From: Phoronis australis | Lineage: Eukaryota > Phoronida > Phoronidae | DNA length: 57,699 bases | Assembly: GCA_002633005.1 (NCBI GenBank) | Contig: NMRA01000287.1 | Location: 329,808 to 387,506, forward strand | Direction: 5' to 3' | Shown here: positions 35,386 through 45,523 of the stretch, in pieces | Numbering within the stretch: position 1 is the first letter of the stretch | Layout of the letters: each line of letters begins with the position of its first letter | Notes under the pieces: model-generated | Told to the model about the DNA's origin: nothing | The model's input: the letters and a program-made list of their open reading frames with translations, nothing else | Database searches by the model: none | Translations under genes and position numbers: made by a program

Positions 35386-36224
35386 GTGTAAAACTTGGAA
35401 AATTTGTACGTGCCACGGACTTGAAATCACGATCTTTCTGCCAGATTGCGGGAACTCCACCAATGCGTCACCATACTTCCACTTAAATTTAAGAATTATT
35501 ATCTCTTTATGGTCCACAGCGTTTGCACGCGAACCTGCTTCTTTCCGTTAAGCCTATTAAACGCTTTTTATTTTTGCAACCAGTTCGAGCTAAAGTTGTT
35601 TTAAATAGTCTTTAGTTGCCCAAGACCAAATGCGTTTTTTTTGTTAGCATTAACCCTGTGATTGCTTTGGAAATCGTCTTAAATTTAATGTTTGATAAAG
35701 GTATACTCATGAGTTTCTTGGTGATTCACAGAGGCTTCGATTAAAATTTACATATTACTAGCAGCTTCTGTTTCTTCATCGTAACTAAAATTCGTTGTAA
35801 AAAGTAAGTAATTTTCTTCATTGCACAACGGAACAGACGACAGAAATGTTGTGGTAGTGCGCAGCACCCCTGATATCACGCACATGTCAACCGGAAGCGC
35901 CATTACTTTGCCATAGTTCCGTTACGATTGCGCCGCTTGTCTGATTTGGACTCGTGAAATCGGGTCTGAGCCCTCCCCCCAACACACACACGAGCGCACA
36001 CTAAAACTGTACACATCGTTAAATCATGTTTCAGCCGTTAATTATCATGCACAATATTTCCTCACGCTCTTTCTGTTTTATTTTTCTTTACGACAGCCAA
36101 AGGGGGGCAAGAGGGGCTCCTGCACCGCCCTCTAAATCCACGTGCGCAATCCACCAACACAAAAACATTGTGCCAAAAATGAGGAGCAATTCCGACTTTT
36201 CATAGTTTAAGGACCCCGGAAACC
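35386..36224. other. No gene recognised
   Basis: Nothing coding is seen between the repeat and the THAP element. Confidence 0.4.
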
Positions 36225-36228
36225 TTAA

Positions 36229-36385
36229 AGGCGATGGCAACCTTTTTCCATGTCATTTTGAGCTAAAATAAGGTTGGTTGGTTATCCTAGACATATTTTC
36301 CACTTAATTACAGCTTTTCGTAATTTTATTAATTACTCGTCCGCTACTGCGGAAGTGACGTTTTAGGAGGCAAGCATTTCGCGCC
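36229..36385 (+). repeat. Left terminal inverted repeat, 157 bp
   Basis: Inverted copy of 37770-37926 with only a few mismatches by eye. The inner end is GGAGGCAAGC.TTTCGCGCC. Confidence 0.9.
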
Positions 36386-36493
36386 AATTTCTTTTCATAT
36401 AGTCTGACTGTGAGAGCTGCCGAGTCAGTCATTGTTCTACCTCGGTTGTGTTAAGTTCCGTCGTCGTTTGCTTTCATTTACTAGTCAGTCAAG

Positions 36494-36880
36494 ATGCCAC
36501 ACTGTTGCTGCGTACCGGACTGTACTAATTATCGACTCACGCGCGCTTTGGGAGTACCTTTGCATCGCTTTCCGATGGATGACAGACTTCGCCGTACTTG
36601 GCTCGTTCGTGTGCAGAAGGCAGCGTTACCCGTCCACGTAACGTACATGTACAAAGCAGTGGCGAATTACCGTGTGTGTGGCAAGCACTTTTTGCCCTCC
36701 GCTTACGAAAGGGATTTGTACGCTGAACTGACGAAGGTCCCTGCGAAACAACGCCTGAAGAAGGATGCCATTCCGTCTGTGTTGATTCCCGGCAGTGCCC
36801 CGTCGCCACCCCCGAGAAGTGCTTTTTTGAAGCGAGAAGCCTCGCGAGCTGTGGCCAGTAAAGTGACTGGAGCCAGTTGA
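36494..36880 (+). CDS. THAP-domain protein, N-terminal part of transposase
   Basis: 128 codons from an ATG in good context (AAGATGCC). The THAP C2CH zinc finger is complete: C-x4-C near the start (MPHCCCVPDC), HRFPMDDRLRRTWLVRV (the FP..W pattern), YRVCGKHF (C-x2-H) and a downstream IPSVLIP box where THAP domains carry AVPTIF. THAP domains bind element ends in P and Kolobok transposases. TGA at 36878 ends the frame, but the same frame continues open for about 45 codons, so a nonsense mutation in a longer protein is likely. Confidence 0.75.
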   Translation: MPHCCCVPDCTNYRLTRALGVPLHRFPMDDRLRRTWLVRVQKAALPVHVTYMYKAVANYRVCGKHFLPSAYERDLYAELTKVPAKQRLKKDAIPSVLIPGSAPSPPPRSAFLKREASRAVASKVTGAS

Positions 36881-37330
36881 GGCACTTCATCTACTGTCAC
36901 CTGTGCCTCCGAACGTACCCCAGAGCGTGCAATTCCTGAAACCAGTAGTGATTCGCCCTGTGCTGTTTTCTCCAGCCCAGAGCCTCTAAGCAGCCCTGCA
37001 GCGATATTGAGTAGTGGGAGTGATTAAAGGCCCAGGATCGACACCCAGTGAAGAGGACAGTTTGTCGTTCAGTGAACAGATCGGTGAGCCAAACTTTGAT
37101 AAGTTTATTGTGGACTTGTATATTTAGAAGGTGCCAGGTGTGTGGCGAGGGAGTCACACGACTCGATGTAAGCAGTTTGAGTGCTCATGTCACCATCCAG
37201 TGGGAGTGTGTCGCGGGACACTCTGGCAAGTGGGACAGTTGTTCCTCTGTCCGTGGTATGCCGGAGGTCCACTTAACCTTGTCCAGTAGTGGCTTGGCCT
37301 CGTCGAACTCTGAACAGCACAAGCATTCCA
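36881..37330 (+). pseudogene. Continuation of the THAP transposase, broken
   Basis: The frame runs on as Pro/Ser/Thr-rich linker (TPERAIPETSSDSP) to a TAA near 37025. A second frame gives STPSEEDSLSF..GEPNFDKFIV, ending at TAG. A third gives CQVCGEGVT, then TIQWECVAGHSGKWDSC and MPEVHLTLSSSG. The C-x2-C ... W-x-C-x3-GH-x3-W-x-S pattern is one I recall following THAP domains in multicopy animal proteins. No DDE catalytic core is present, so it was deleted or lost. At its end it runs into the opposing minus-strand gene. Confidence 0.55.
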
Positions 37331-37594
37331 TTGAGGTAGGCATAACAATTAACGCACACAGTGCATTTGCACCAAGATGTGTCACCACGTCTGTCCTCAG
37401 TAGCAGCCTCGTTTCTCTCAACAGCTGCCTGTGCCTGTGCGTACTCTGCCTCGTTGTAACTCGGGCTAATCGGGCTCAAACATGTACCCACGCACTGAAT
37501 GTCCGTGAAAAAATTCCTCGTCACCACTGCTGTGAACAAGGTCTCCGTCACTCACACTACTGTCACTGTGATACGGGTCACCGACTCCAGCCAT
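37220..37594 (-). pseudogene. P2X7 C-terminal-like Cys protein, frameshifted
   Basis: Read on minus from ATG 37594: MAGVGDPYHSDSSVSDGD, an acidic stretch, then VRGYMFEPD and a stop. One frame over it continues SPSYNEAEYAQAQAAVERNE and DTSWCKCTVCV. The next frame gives MPTSMECLCCSEFDEAKP. The order Y.FEP, acidic helix, W-C-x-C-x2-C, CLCC matches the zinc-binding cytoplasmic (ballast) region of P2X7 receptors, which also occurs alone in many multicopy invertebrate proteins. At least two frameshifts make it dead. It converges on the THAP gene inside one pair of inverted repeats. Confidence 0.6.
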
Positions 37595-37769
37595 TTTCAG
37601 CTTACAACACACTAAAATCGCTAAATCCAACGTAGTTGAGTTCTCTACTAACTTATCTTGCCGCAGAATACTCGCCGATGGAAAGTGGTGGCGACAATTG
37701 TTGAAAAACAGCACAAAACAAAAGTAGAATAGAACAGATTCGCCCGGTAAAGTCAACGCAAAACCAAGT

Positions 37770-37926
37770 GGCGGGAAACGCTTGCCTCCTAAAACGTCAC
37801 TTCCGGAGTAGCGGACGAGTAATTAATAAAATTACGAAAAGCTGTAATTAAGTGGAAAATATGTCTAGGATAACCAACCCATCTTATTTTACCTCAAAAT
37901 GACATGGAAAATGGTTGCCTTCGCCT
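37770..37926 (-). repeat. Right terminal inverted repeat, 157 bp
   Basis: Reverse complement of 36229-36385, followed by TTAA. Confidence 0.9.
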
Positions 37927-38055
37927 TTAAGCTGTAACTAGTTTGATAAAAGCTTTACCAGGATTTAAATAACATTTGTATTTTGTATATTTATATTCAT
38001 ATTTATATTTATTAATGTACCATTGCTCTTACTCATTTCACATCTTTTCCTCAAG

Positions 38056-38158
38056 GAGAACTCAGTCAAAATATGTGGAAAGGAAAGACAATGCATGCCT
38101 GACCTCTATTGCCGCTCGGAATGTCTGGAAAAGGAACCGTGCAACTGTCACCAGTCAG
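38056..38158 (+). CDS. Intact Cys-rich exon (unit B), likely exon 2 of the PAN/EAR gene
   Basis: The acceptor ...TTTTCCTCAAG precedes ENSVKICGKERQCMPDLYC and RSECLEKEPCNCHQS, with the donor at TCAG|GTATTG. The length is 103 bases, entering in phase 0 and leaving in phase 1. Six Cys are spaced C-x5-C-x5-C-x3-C-x5-C-x-C, which suggests a small disulfide module continued in another exon. The entry phase fits the PAN exon donor (25921) and the exit phase fits the 45295 exon. The high similarity to the dead copy at 17042 with an open frame here suggests purifying selection. The family is not identified. Confidence 0.6.
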
Positions 38159-38269
38159 GTATTGTGCTGAATGTTACATTTCATTTCCGAGGATCCCTTC
38201 CTTACGACAATTTATGCAGATAAGTTAACGAAATTGAATTTTGTCTTCTATTGGCCAATAAGAATAGCT

Positions 38270-38690
38270 TATAACAACAAAAACAGGCAATCACAGACAA
38301 GGTAACAATTTTCTGGTAGCCGAGTAAATCATTTAATGTTTCCGAAAGTGAATGACACTCCATGAATGTACAGGCATGGTCAATGGGCTCATGAATATTT
38401 CTAAAATTATTTCAAACGGAGTAAATTATGATAACTGGAAAAATCTTGAAAAGGATATTTTCACCAACATCAGACTAGGAGACGGCAGACAATAGTTTTA
38501 GGTTACAAGTATATTTTGCTGTTCTATTTGCTTACTAGCAGATGGCACTTGGTTGACGTGACCCATAAGCCAGCCTAGTGATGACGCAATTTGTTTACAA
38601 CAGAATGCAAGCGAGCTTTGGACGGAAAGTAACTTATGAGGTCAGGCAAATGATGACAATATTTGGAATAAAAATACTAGATTACATTCC
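38270..38690 (+). repeat. Duplicated segment, unit B part 2
   Basis: Parallels 24330-24780 of unit A. The alignment breaks near 38690 and resumes at 40728, so about 2 kb was inserted in B or lost from A. Confidence 0.7.
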
Positions 38691-40001
38691 CTAAAGTAGT
38701 GAGACATCCTGTTTCCGCTTTTGCAATGTCGCGTGACAATTAGCGTTGAAGTTTTCAGTCTTAGTCGGCATACAATTGTCAGCAGTGTACGGGGCATGAA
38801 GCTTATCACGATGCAAAGCAAAACAGTGAGTGGAGAGTTTGTTCTCAAAAATGATTCTTGAAACAGCATATTTAATAACATGGTGTAATGCTGTTCTTTG
38901 CGTATTTTCAAGCATACGTTCGAAATCAACTTTGGTCCAGATTTGATAAATACGCAATACAAGTGTTGCTTAAAGATGGTATTAAAATGTCCCAAGGTCA
39001 ACCACAATTTGAAAGATCAAAGAAACAAAGCACAGGGGGCTGCCTCACGCTGCCCTTAACGTTGTTTTAAGTAAAGAGGTGAGTAAGTGGGAGGATAGAA
39101 CCTAAATGCGTCACAATGTGTCCCACTTTTCGATGTGCATCAGGAAGCCTCGTTTGTAAAACATACAAAGGAAATATCGAGTCTTGGGTATAGGTAAGCA
39201 AGACAAGAAATTGTTGCCATGGTGACGGAGTAGTCATAGGTTGGAATGTCCCTTTTCATTAAGTGATTTAGAGCTTATGTGAAGGCAAAAGATCTAGGAT
39301 AAGCTAGATCAAAGTTTTCAAGTCAAGTGAAAAGTATTTTGAAGTGCTGAATTCTACTTTGATCAAGTATGGTGTGGAAGACAAAGCGTGAAAATACTTA
39401 TTGTGAATGAACCCAGTATGACGACCAGTTACAAATCTCCATACATTGTCGCCTGAAGCAAAACGAAGTGTGCGCCTCAAGTGGTCACAGCAACGAGATC
39501 AGGCAACAAAAAGGTACACGTGATAAAAATGCACAAAAGATAACAAAGAAACGGGTGAAAAAAGTCCCAGAAAACTGCGAAGGCAGGTGAAGAGAATAAC
39601 AGCAGCAAAAGTCAAGTTCACAAACCACGAAATGATATTAAACCGGGTTCATCAAGATTAAGGCCCCCATGAGGGCCCCCATGGAAAGCAGTGTGAACTG
39701 ATGGAGCAACCATCATTGCAAATATTACATTAATAAATAATAATAAATAAATTAAAGTCATCACACGCCCCATAATTCAAAAGTGAAAACGGAGAGGACT
39801 CGAAAGCAGATTATGAGGACAGTCGCTGAGTCTGTAACAAGTGGTCACCAAAGCGACTACGTCAGTGTGCGATCATTAATTGGGCAAATGTGAAGACTGC
39901 AGCCACTGAACTCACTTAAGGTTTTGCTGTGACGTGACAGCACTAAGGCGACACGACAGAATTCTCTACCCTTGCCATGTCGTACCATGCCGTCAGCTCC
40001 A
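38691..40001. other. Inserted sequence in unit B, nothing recognised
   Basis: The 121- and 88-codon minus-strand ORFs at 38642-39007 overlap each other and lack any recognisable domain. The rest is interrupted in all frames. Confidence 0.35.
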
Positions 40002-40490
40002 AGAAGAGTAACAAGTAACCACTAGGATAGGCTATGTTAAAACATTTCATATTGATGTATTAAATACCAAGCAAGTTATTTATTTACAACTTTTAAAGAG
40101 ATTAGCCGCAGAAAAGTTTATTGTTGGTTATTTCATGTTAACTGGTGTAAGTAAAAAGGGATAAATAACAAGTACAAACGGTTTTTATTCTTATCTAAAA
40201 TCGTTGTTTACAAAAAACAGAATTTTGATTGGCCTTATTCTGTTTTACCGTTTATAACAAGAGTAACAAGTAACAAGCAGGATAGGCTGTGCATAATACA
40301 TAGCAAGTTATTTATTTACTGTATTTAAAGAGATTGGCCAAACCAAAGTTTATTTTTGGTTATATTATGCTAACTAGGCTAATCAAAACTATATTATTAA
40401 AAATACTAACTGTTTGTTTCGTATCTAAGATTGGTGTTTACAAAACTCACAATTTTGATTGGCCTTATTCTGTTTTACCGTTTATAAGAG
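40002..40490 (+). repeat. Tandem duplication, ~240 bp x 2
   Basis: AAGAGTAACAAGTAAC...AGGATAGGCT, AAGTTATTTATTTAC and ATTTTGATTGGCCTTATTCTGTTTTACCGTTTATAA occur in both halves (40002-40260 and 40261-40490). Confidence 0.9.
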
Positions 40491-40727
40491 GGCGAGACGT
40501 TCCAGACTTCATCGCCTCAAAGAAAATGTCCGGCATTTCCATATGTCATGCAAAAACTCTGCCTGTGAAATTGAAAACTACTTTTAACATCAAGGACAGT
40601 TGAACATTTGTGGGGATTTAATCACGTTTACCACAACAAATAATCGGTTACTGAAAGAGATCGGTAGGCGCGCCAACCAACTGTCTTATAGCTTGAATGT
40701 GGTTTCACCACTTTTGGTCCTAGATGT

Positions 40728-40990
40728 GGGATTAGAAAATAGATATCGGTTCCAGAGCATTCTACAGCGTTGTTTTTGTGTCCAGAATTACGAACGAGTG
40801 TGTTACCGGTAAAAAATTTCTGACCATTTTAAAAGAATATAATATACCAGAGCACAGATTGAAATCATTTGTTTGAGATTTTGTATCAGGTTAACGTTAT
40901 TGTTGTCCAGAAATTAGAGACGTTATTGTTTGAAGAGTTGTAACAGTTTGTGTGATTCAGACTTCAAAACACATTGTAATTATCGCGTTC
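40728..40990 (+). repeat. Unit B tail, LTR-like block
   Basis: Parallels 24782-25060 (TTAGAAAATAGA, GTTCCAGAGCATTCTA, TTACCGGTAAAAAATTTC, a TATAATATA box). More diverged than the earlier parts of the unit. Confidence 0.5.
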
Positions 40991-41077
40991 AGTCCATGTC
41001 TTCATAGGACAATATTTCTCTATATCTTTGTCTTAACAATTTTGGGATAACATGCAATATCAATTTTGCACATAACC

Positions 41078-41078
<1 letters not shown>

Positions 41079-41135
<57 letters not shown>

Positions 41136-41234
41136 TGTGTGTTTATATGTATGTATTTGTGCGTGGGTGTGTGTGTGCGCGCGTGTGTGCGTGGGTGCAT
41201 GTGTGCGTGCATGTGTGTGTGTGCGTGTGTGTGT
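41079..41234 (+). repeat. (AT)n-(GT)n compound microsatellite
   Basis: (TA)n at 41079-41098, then GT dinucleotides with interruptions to 41234. ORFs across it are artefacts. Confidence 0.97.
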
Positions 41235-41564
41235 ATGATATTGACGTTTATATATACGTTATTAGATGGCATAGTCGTTATCGACTTGCTTATGTTCAGT
41301 GACTAGTCACGAAGAGCACAGGTTGCGATCCACTGAAATATTTGCATCAAGTGATACACCAAGAACCTTCTTTCAGATATGGGTTATCCTTTTTGTTGAC
41401 ATATACTTCAATGTAGCATGTATTCTCGGCGCCATTACCCCTCAACAGTCAAGGTTCAAAACCTAAATAATAAAAGTGATGGGACTTGCAGTGGAAATTC
41501 GATCAGAATTTTTGCGTATTTAAAGCACAGATAGCCTAGGATAGAAGGATTTGATCTACAAACA

Positions 41565-42479
41565 TTAAAGGGTTCCCACCATGACCCTGTGTTCCCAAAA
41601 AGTTTTATTAACACATCTTAAGAGATTCTATAGCCTTTAGTATACCTATTGCTAAGTATCAAGCCAAAAATTTAAAAAAAAATTTTGTAATCATGTTGTA
41701 CTTAATTGGTGGAAGACCATCTCCGCCGTTGTTGTTTTTACCAGTGAGATACTGAGAAGTTGTGAGGAAAGTACGCCTTTTTCAGATATGAAAAGGTGCG
41801 TCCGTGGAGGCTCTAGTAACAGCAACGTGACCGAAAACGTCTCTGTGTTCAAATTTCCTAAATAGGTGAAAGTTGCACAGAAATGGCAAAATGTTGCGCG
41901 TTGTACCAGAGTGGGATGTCAGCGTAGAATATGCGATTCAGTCGTGAGCCATGTGCACTTTGTTCGGCACAATTCAAGGAATCGTGTTTCGATCAAACAC
42001 AAAAGCGGCGTTACGATGAAGGTCTCGCCACCTTGTACACGTAAGTGTACATTTATTTGTAAATTTCATAAATAACGAAGAAACTGCTTCCATTCCACGG
42101 CGAGTGATTCCAGGCCCTCGTCCCCGGCCCAAACCGAGTGCTACGACACGAAGGCTATTGTATTTAGACCGTACTCATTCCGAATGACCCATTTGTACTG
42201 TGGCGTTTGTCAATGATTACTACATGTATGTGTCTATTTTTTGATACTGACCACCCCGTGTTTTAGTTGGTTGTGGCTCACATTTGTCAGTGGCATTTCT
42301 AGTGCAAGTGGGCTCAAGTTCCTACGGCCTCAAAGGCGACAAAAGTTCGCTATGTGGGAAATCGAAATCGCGACTATTTGCCATAAAAATGCTTACTTTA
42401 TTAGATTTTATGGCATTCATTTCATAATAGTTAACTGAAACCTCAAAAACTAAGGAAATGCATGGTGGGAACTCTTTAA
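41565..42479 (+). mobile_element. Second TTAA-flanked THAP element, ~0.9 kb
   Basis: TTAA at 41565-41568 and 42476-42479. The ends are AAGGGTTCCCACCATG and CATGGTGGGAACTCTT, inverted apart from one base. The terminal repeat is short, and its sequence differs from that of the 36225 element. A broken THAP domain lies inside. The gene downstream of the THAP part is missing, so it is a non-autonomous deletion product. Confidence 0.75.
41788..42078 (+). pseudogene. Decayed THAP domain
   Basis: Frame from ATG 41788: MKRCVRGGSSNSNVTENVSV, then FKFPK, stop TAG, VKVAQKWQNVARCTRV...VSHVHF. This is the THAP layout C-x(n)-C ... F.FP....KW ... C-x2-H-F with the second and third Cys lost (GGSS, SHVHF) and one nonsense codon. 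It cannot fold a zinc site. More remnants continue to about 42180. Confidence 0.65.
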
Positions 42480-43700
42480 GCATTTTTCTTCTATTAGCAT
42501 TTCACGACAATTGTCTAAAATTTGCTAAACTGGTGTCACCACTGATCAGTTTTCAGAAACTAAAATAAATTCAGTTATTAATCATTCCACCTAGGTGTTT
42601 GAATAGGTTATATGAGCGTGAAACAAAATTTGAACAGGGCCGGTTACACTGAATGAACTTTGTAATCTCGGAATATGATGGAAGTATTGACAGTTAATTT
42701 CAAGACCGTGTAACTAAGTACAGTCACAACCTTTAAAATAGATTCAAATCGACTTTGTTAAACATGCATGTATTTCATTCAACTTTCCTTTACTAGCAAA
42801 TGTATAGTTCAATTATTTCCTAGCATAGTGAACAAAAATCAGAACGCGTCATAATAGCCACGATCTAGGGATATAATAATTAATAAAATAAATCGAAACG
42901 AAGTAATCAGGCTGATACGCAACAAGACATTAGATTCCTATGACAAGAGTAAAATAAAATCGAATCGATCACACAACTAATTATGCAACGCGGTCAACGC
43001 CCAATTACATGGCAGGCATCACAGCTACAAATGCCAAGGCAATTATCTATCTAATGGCACATACGTGTACTAACTTCATTCCAAATTTACAGAAAACTGT
43101 GACACGACTAACACTGACCTTTACAATAAGAAATACCGTCAAACTGCACTAATTTGCACATAAAGAGGATCCAACCTACCCCCACAATCAAAACAACAAC
43201 ACTTGTCAAATGCTCATGGAGGTAACCAGAGATATGCGTTAATAACCAGACCTGGTTTCAACCCAATCTACATAGGAATGGCAAAATAAGACACGCAGTT
43301 AACTACAACTGTAGTAGTCTCCGGCTCAGCGATGCAAGGAACTAACACAAACCATTGCCACGGGTTTGAACCCTTGTAGTTACACCTCTTTTAATGATAG
43401 TTTTTTCAAGAAAATAAAACCATTTTTCTGACCTTAAGATCCAGAAACATGTTTCATGTATAAGATAGACATTTTATTTTTGATGTTGTGACTTTTCAAA
43501 AACTGAGAATTTTGGAAAATTCTCAACAGGCTGAGTTTGGCCTTTCCGAATGAGAAAGCCAAAGCGGGCCATATAATTTGTTAATATGAAACACGTGTTT
43601 TTTGAGAAGATTGGGCTAGTTTAGTACGTACCTGAAGTAAAACTTTTGCATTTTTAACTGCTGAGTGTCAGCTCATACAGTCGGTTTATATGAAACGAGA
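42480..43700. other. No gene recognised
   Basis: AT-rich sequence. A short inverted repeat (GAGAATTTTGGAAAATTCTC) lies at 43504-43523. No coding signal. Confidence 0.4.
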
Positions 43701-43702
43701 TA

Positions 43703-43860
43703 GGCGCGAAATTCTTGCCTCCCAAAACGTCACTTCCAGTGTAGAGGACGAGTAATTGTTTAAGTTACAAAAAGCTGTAAATAACTGAAAAAAATGTCTG
43801 GGATAATCAAAGAACTTTATTTTTGCTAAAACAACATAAACAGATTGCCTTTGCCTTTAG
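43703..43860 (-). repeat. Solo end of a THAP (36225-type) element
   Basis: Diverged copy of the right terminal inverted repeat at 37770-37926: GGCGCGAAATTCTTGCCTCC.AAAACGTCACTTCC, GGACGAGTAATT, AAAAGCTGTAA, ATGTCTGGGATAA, then GATTGCCTTTGCCT and TTAG. The matching left end is not visible within 1.5 kb, so this is a relic. Confidence 0.75.
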
Positions 43861-43869
43861 CCTGTAGTC

Positions 43870-45125
43870 TTACTTACTACACCTTGCACCATTTGACTAC
43901 GTAGCGAAAGGTATCACAACAGTTTAATACGAAATGCACTACAGACATCATGTTTTGTATACGTTAATAATTTTGAAGGTATTTCTTTGAATTTAGAGTG
44001 TTTTGGTACCATCAGAAATTCAAGAGACATTGACCGGAGGCCAGAGTAACGAGCCGTTTTGCGCTGCCCTTAACTGTTTTCATTAGCAATTTTTCTATGT
44101 AGTCTGCTAACAACATACCCTTTAAATTGGTAGTGCTGGGGTAGTAGCGCAAAGGGATAGGACAAGAGCGAAAGTGGTGACGCTTGTGTAGGTTCCAGGA
44201 GGCAACTTGGTCCCTAAAAAAATTACGAAACGCGATTACAATCATACGCTGTACACTGGGGCCGAGTGAATTGCAAAGTGTTACTTAGATCAGTCCATGG
44301 AATACCCTACAGCAAAGTGTAGCACGTAGCTATTACAAAACAAATAACTCGCACATTTCAACGAGTTTGGGCAATCGTCTCTTATCTCTTATCTGCCCAG
44401 TTGGTTAAGCGAGAATACGTTTAGGCTAAAGAATTGCACGCAGTGTTTCCTTGAGTGGCCAGAAAGAAGTCACAGACTTCATACACTTTTTTGCCATTTA
44501 TAACCTGAATTTGCTGGATAAGTGTGTACCTAAGAAGCTGCCTTTGTAATGGAGTCTCATATAACAGGCCTGAAAGTAAATACACCAACAAGTATGAAAC
44601 GCCCTATTCCCTTTCATTTACGTAAACCACACCATCTAGGCCATAATGGCCATTATACATGATTCCAAACAATCTTGACAAATTTTTGTCTACAGTTGCT
44701 GTGTGAGAGCTCGTAATATGTGTACTATGAGGTTATAAATCTAATGACTAAGGCTTTGGTTAGACATGTGTGACTGTCATGTTTTGAATTTTCAGAAGCC
44801 CTGTATCGTGTTGTCTGCGAATAATTAGCTGATGGTGATTTTGATGTCATCTGAAGCTTTCTCTCAACATAAAAAATTGCTGCTGTAAATATCAACCCTA
44901 ATTTTAACAACGTTTAAAAGTACAAACAGTTTGTCCATTTTCCTTCATTTCACAGCAGAAAATCTCATTTGATGATACACAAATGTATAAAGTACGGAAT
45001 AAATCAAAATTTATGAGCATAAAACATTACATTACAACACACAGCTATGTTTCCTGTCTGTATTACACGGACGACTAATTTGAATTTATCCCCGAACAGA
45101 CCCCAAACTCCAGTGACCGATCTTG
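43870..45125. other. Intron/intergenic, nothing recognised
   Basis: Short ORFs (44012-44245 and 44725-44910, both minus) without features. No RNA gene or repeat identified. Confidence 0.35.
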
Positions 45126-45128
45126 GTA

Positions 45129-45187
45129 AATGGGGCTATTCGGAGAATTCTCCTCGCGGTGTCGCTGCTGTACTAGTGGTGATTGAA
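45129..45187 (+). repeat. Inverted-repeat arm (partner 46905-46969)
   Basis: AATGGGGCTATTCGGA at the start and TGTACTAGTGGTGAT at the end recur as reverse complements at 46905-46969. The pair brackets the 45295 exon and the N gap. Confidence 0.65.
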
Positions 45188-45294
45188 TTGCGCATGCGTG
45201 GCTGTCTGCATGTAAACAACTGGTAAAAGATGGAATTTTTATCAAAATACGTCGTCGCGCTAAGCCTTATTACTGCTAATTTCCCTGGTGCAAG

Positions 45295-45465
45295 TCTTCG
45301 ACAGATGGCCACAAATTCCCAAAAGACCTAAGGTTACTATATTCGTCGACAATTGCGGTCAACAGGGTCAACTAACTGACAAAAAATGTGTGGATGCTGA
45401 AGCCCCGTGTGTGCTCTATGTCTATGACTATGCAGTTCCATTCGGAGACTACACAACATTACTTG
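45295..45465 (+). CDS. EAR-gene exon: Cys linker and first EAR repeat start
   Basis: The 171-base exon, phase 1 on both sides, lies between an acceptor-like CTAATTTCCCTGGTGCAAG and the donor CTTG|GTAAGT. It reads VFDRWPQIPKRPKVTIFVDN, then CGQQGQLTDKKCVDAEAPC, LYVYDYAVPFGDYTTLL. The three Cys suggest a disulfide linker, and Y.YD...F introduces an EAR (EPTP) blade. EAR repeats build extracellular beta-propellers, as in LGI and TSPEAR proteins. The phase fits both the Cys-rich exon (38158) and exon 47326. Alternatively the gene starts just upstream: ATG 45230 opens MEFLSKYVVALSLITANF in another frame. Confidence 0.6.
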
Positions 45466-45523
45466 GTAAGTTTTTAGCAATCAGTTTCTATCAACATCGT
45501 TCGGTGATGTTATCCCCACCAGT

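Larger units (their letters stand above)
36225..37930. mobile_element. Kolobok-like THAP transposon, internally rearranged
   Basis: TTAA at 36225-36228 and 37927-37930 flank inverted repeats of 157 bp (36229-36385 and 37770-37926). These begin AGGCGA.GGCAACC and include TCCTAGACATATTTTCCACTTAATTACAGCTTTTCGTAATTTTATTAATTACTCGTCCGCTAC on one side and its reverse complement on the other. A THAP protein is encoded inside on +. TTAA targets plus a THAP domain are the known hallmarks of the Kolobok superfamily. The element also carries a convergent minus-strand Cys-rich gene. It sits in unit B, 125 bp before the Cys-rich exon. Confidence 0.8.

Noticed and set aside
37048-37635. 195-codon plus-strand ORF taken as one protein
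   Set aside because: Only its first ~90 codons match the THAP-transposase pattern. The rest is the reverse strand of the P2X7-like gene.
41060-41306. ORFs of 69-78 codons around 41.1 kb
   Set aside because: They are translations of the AT/GT microsatellite.
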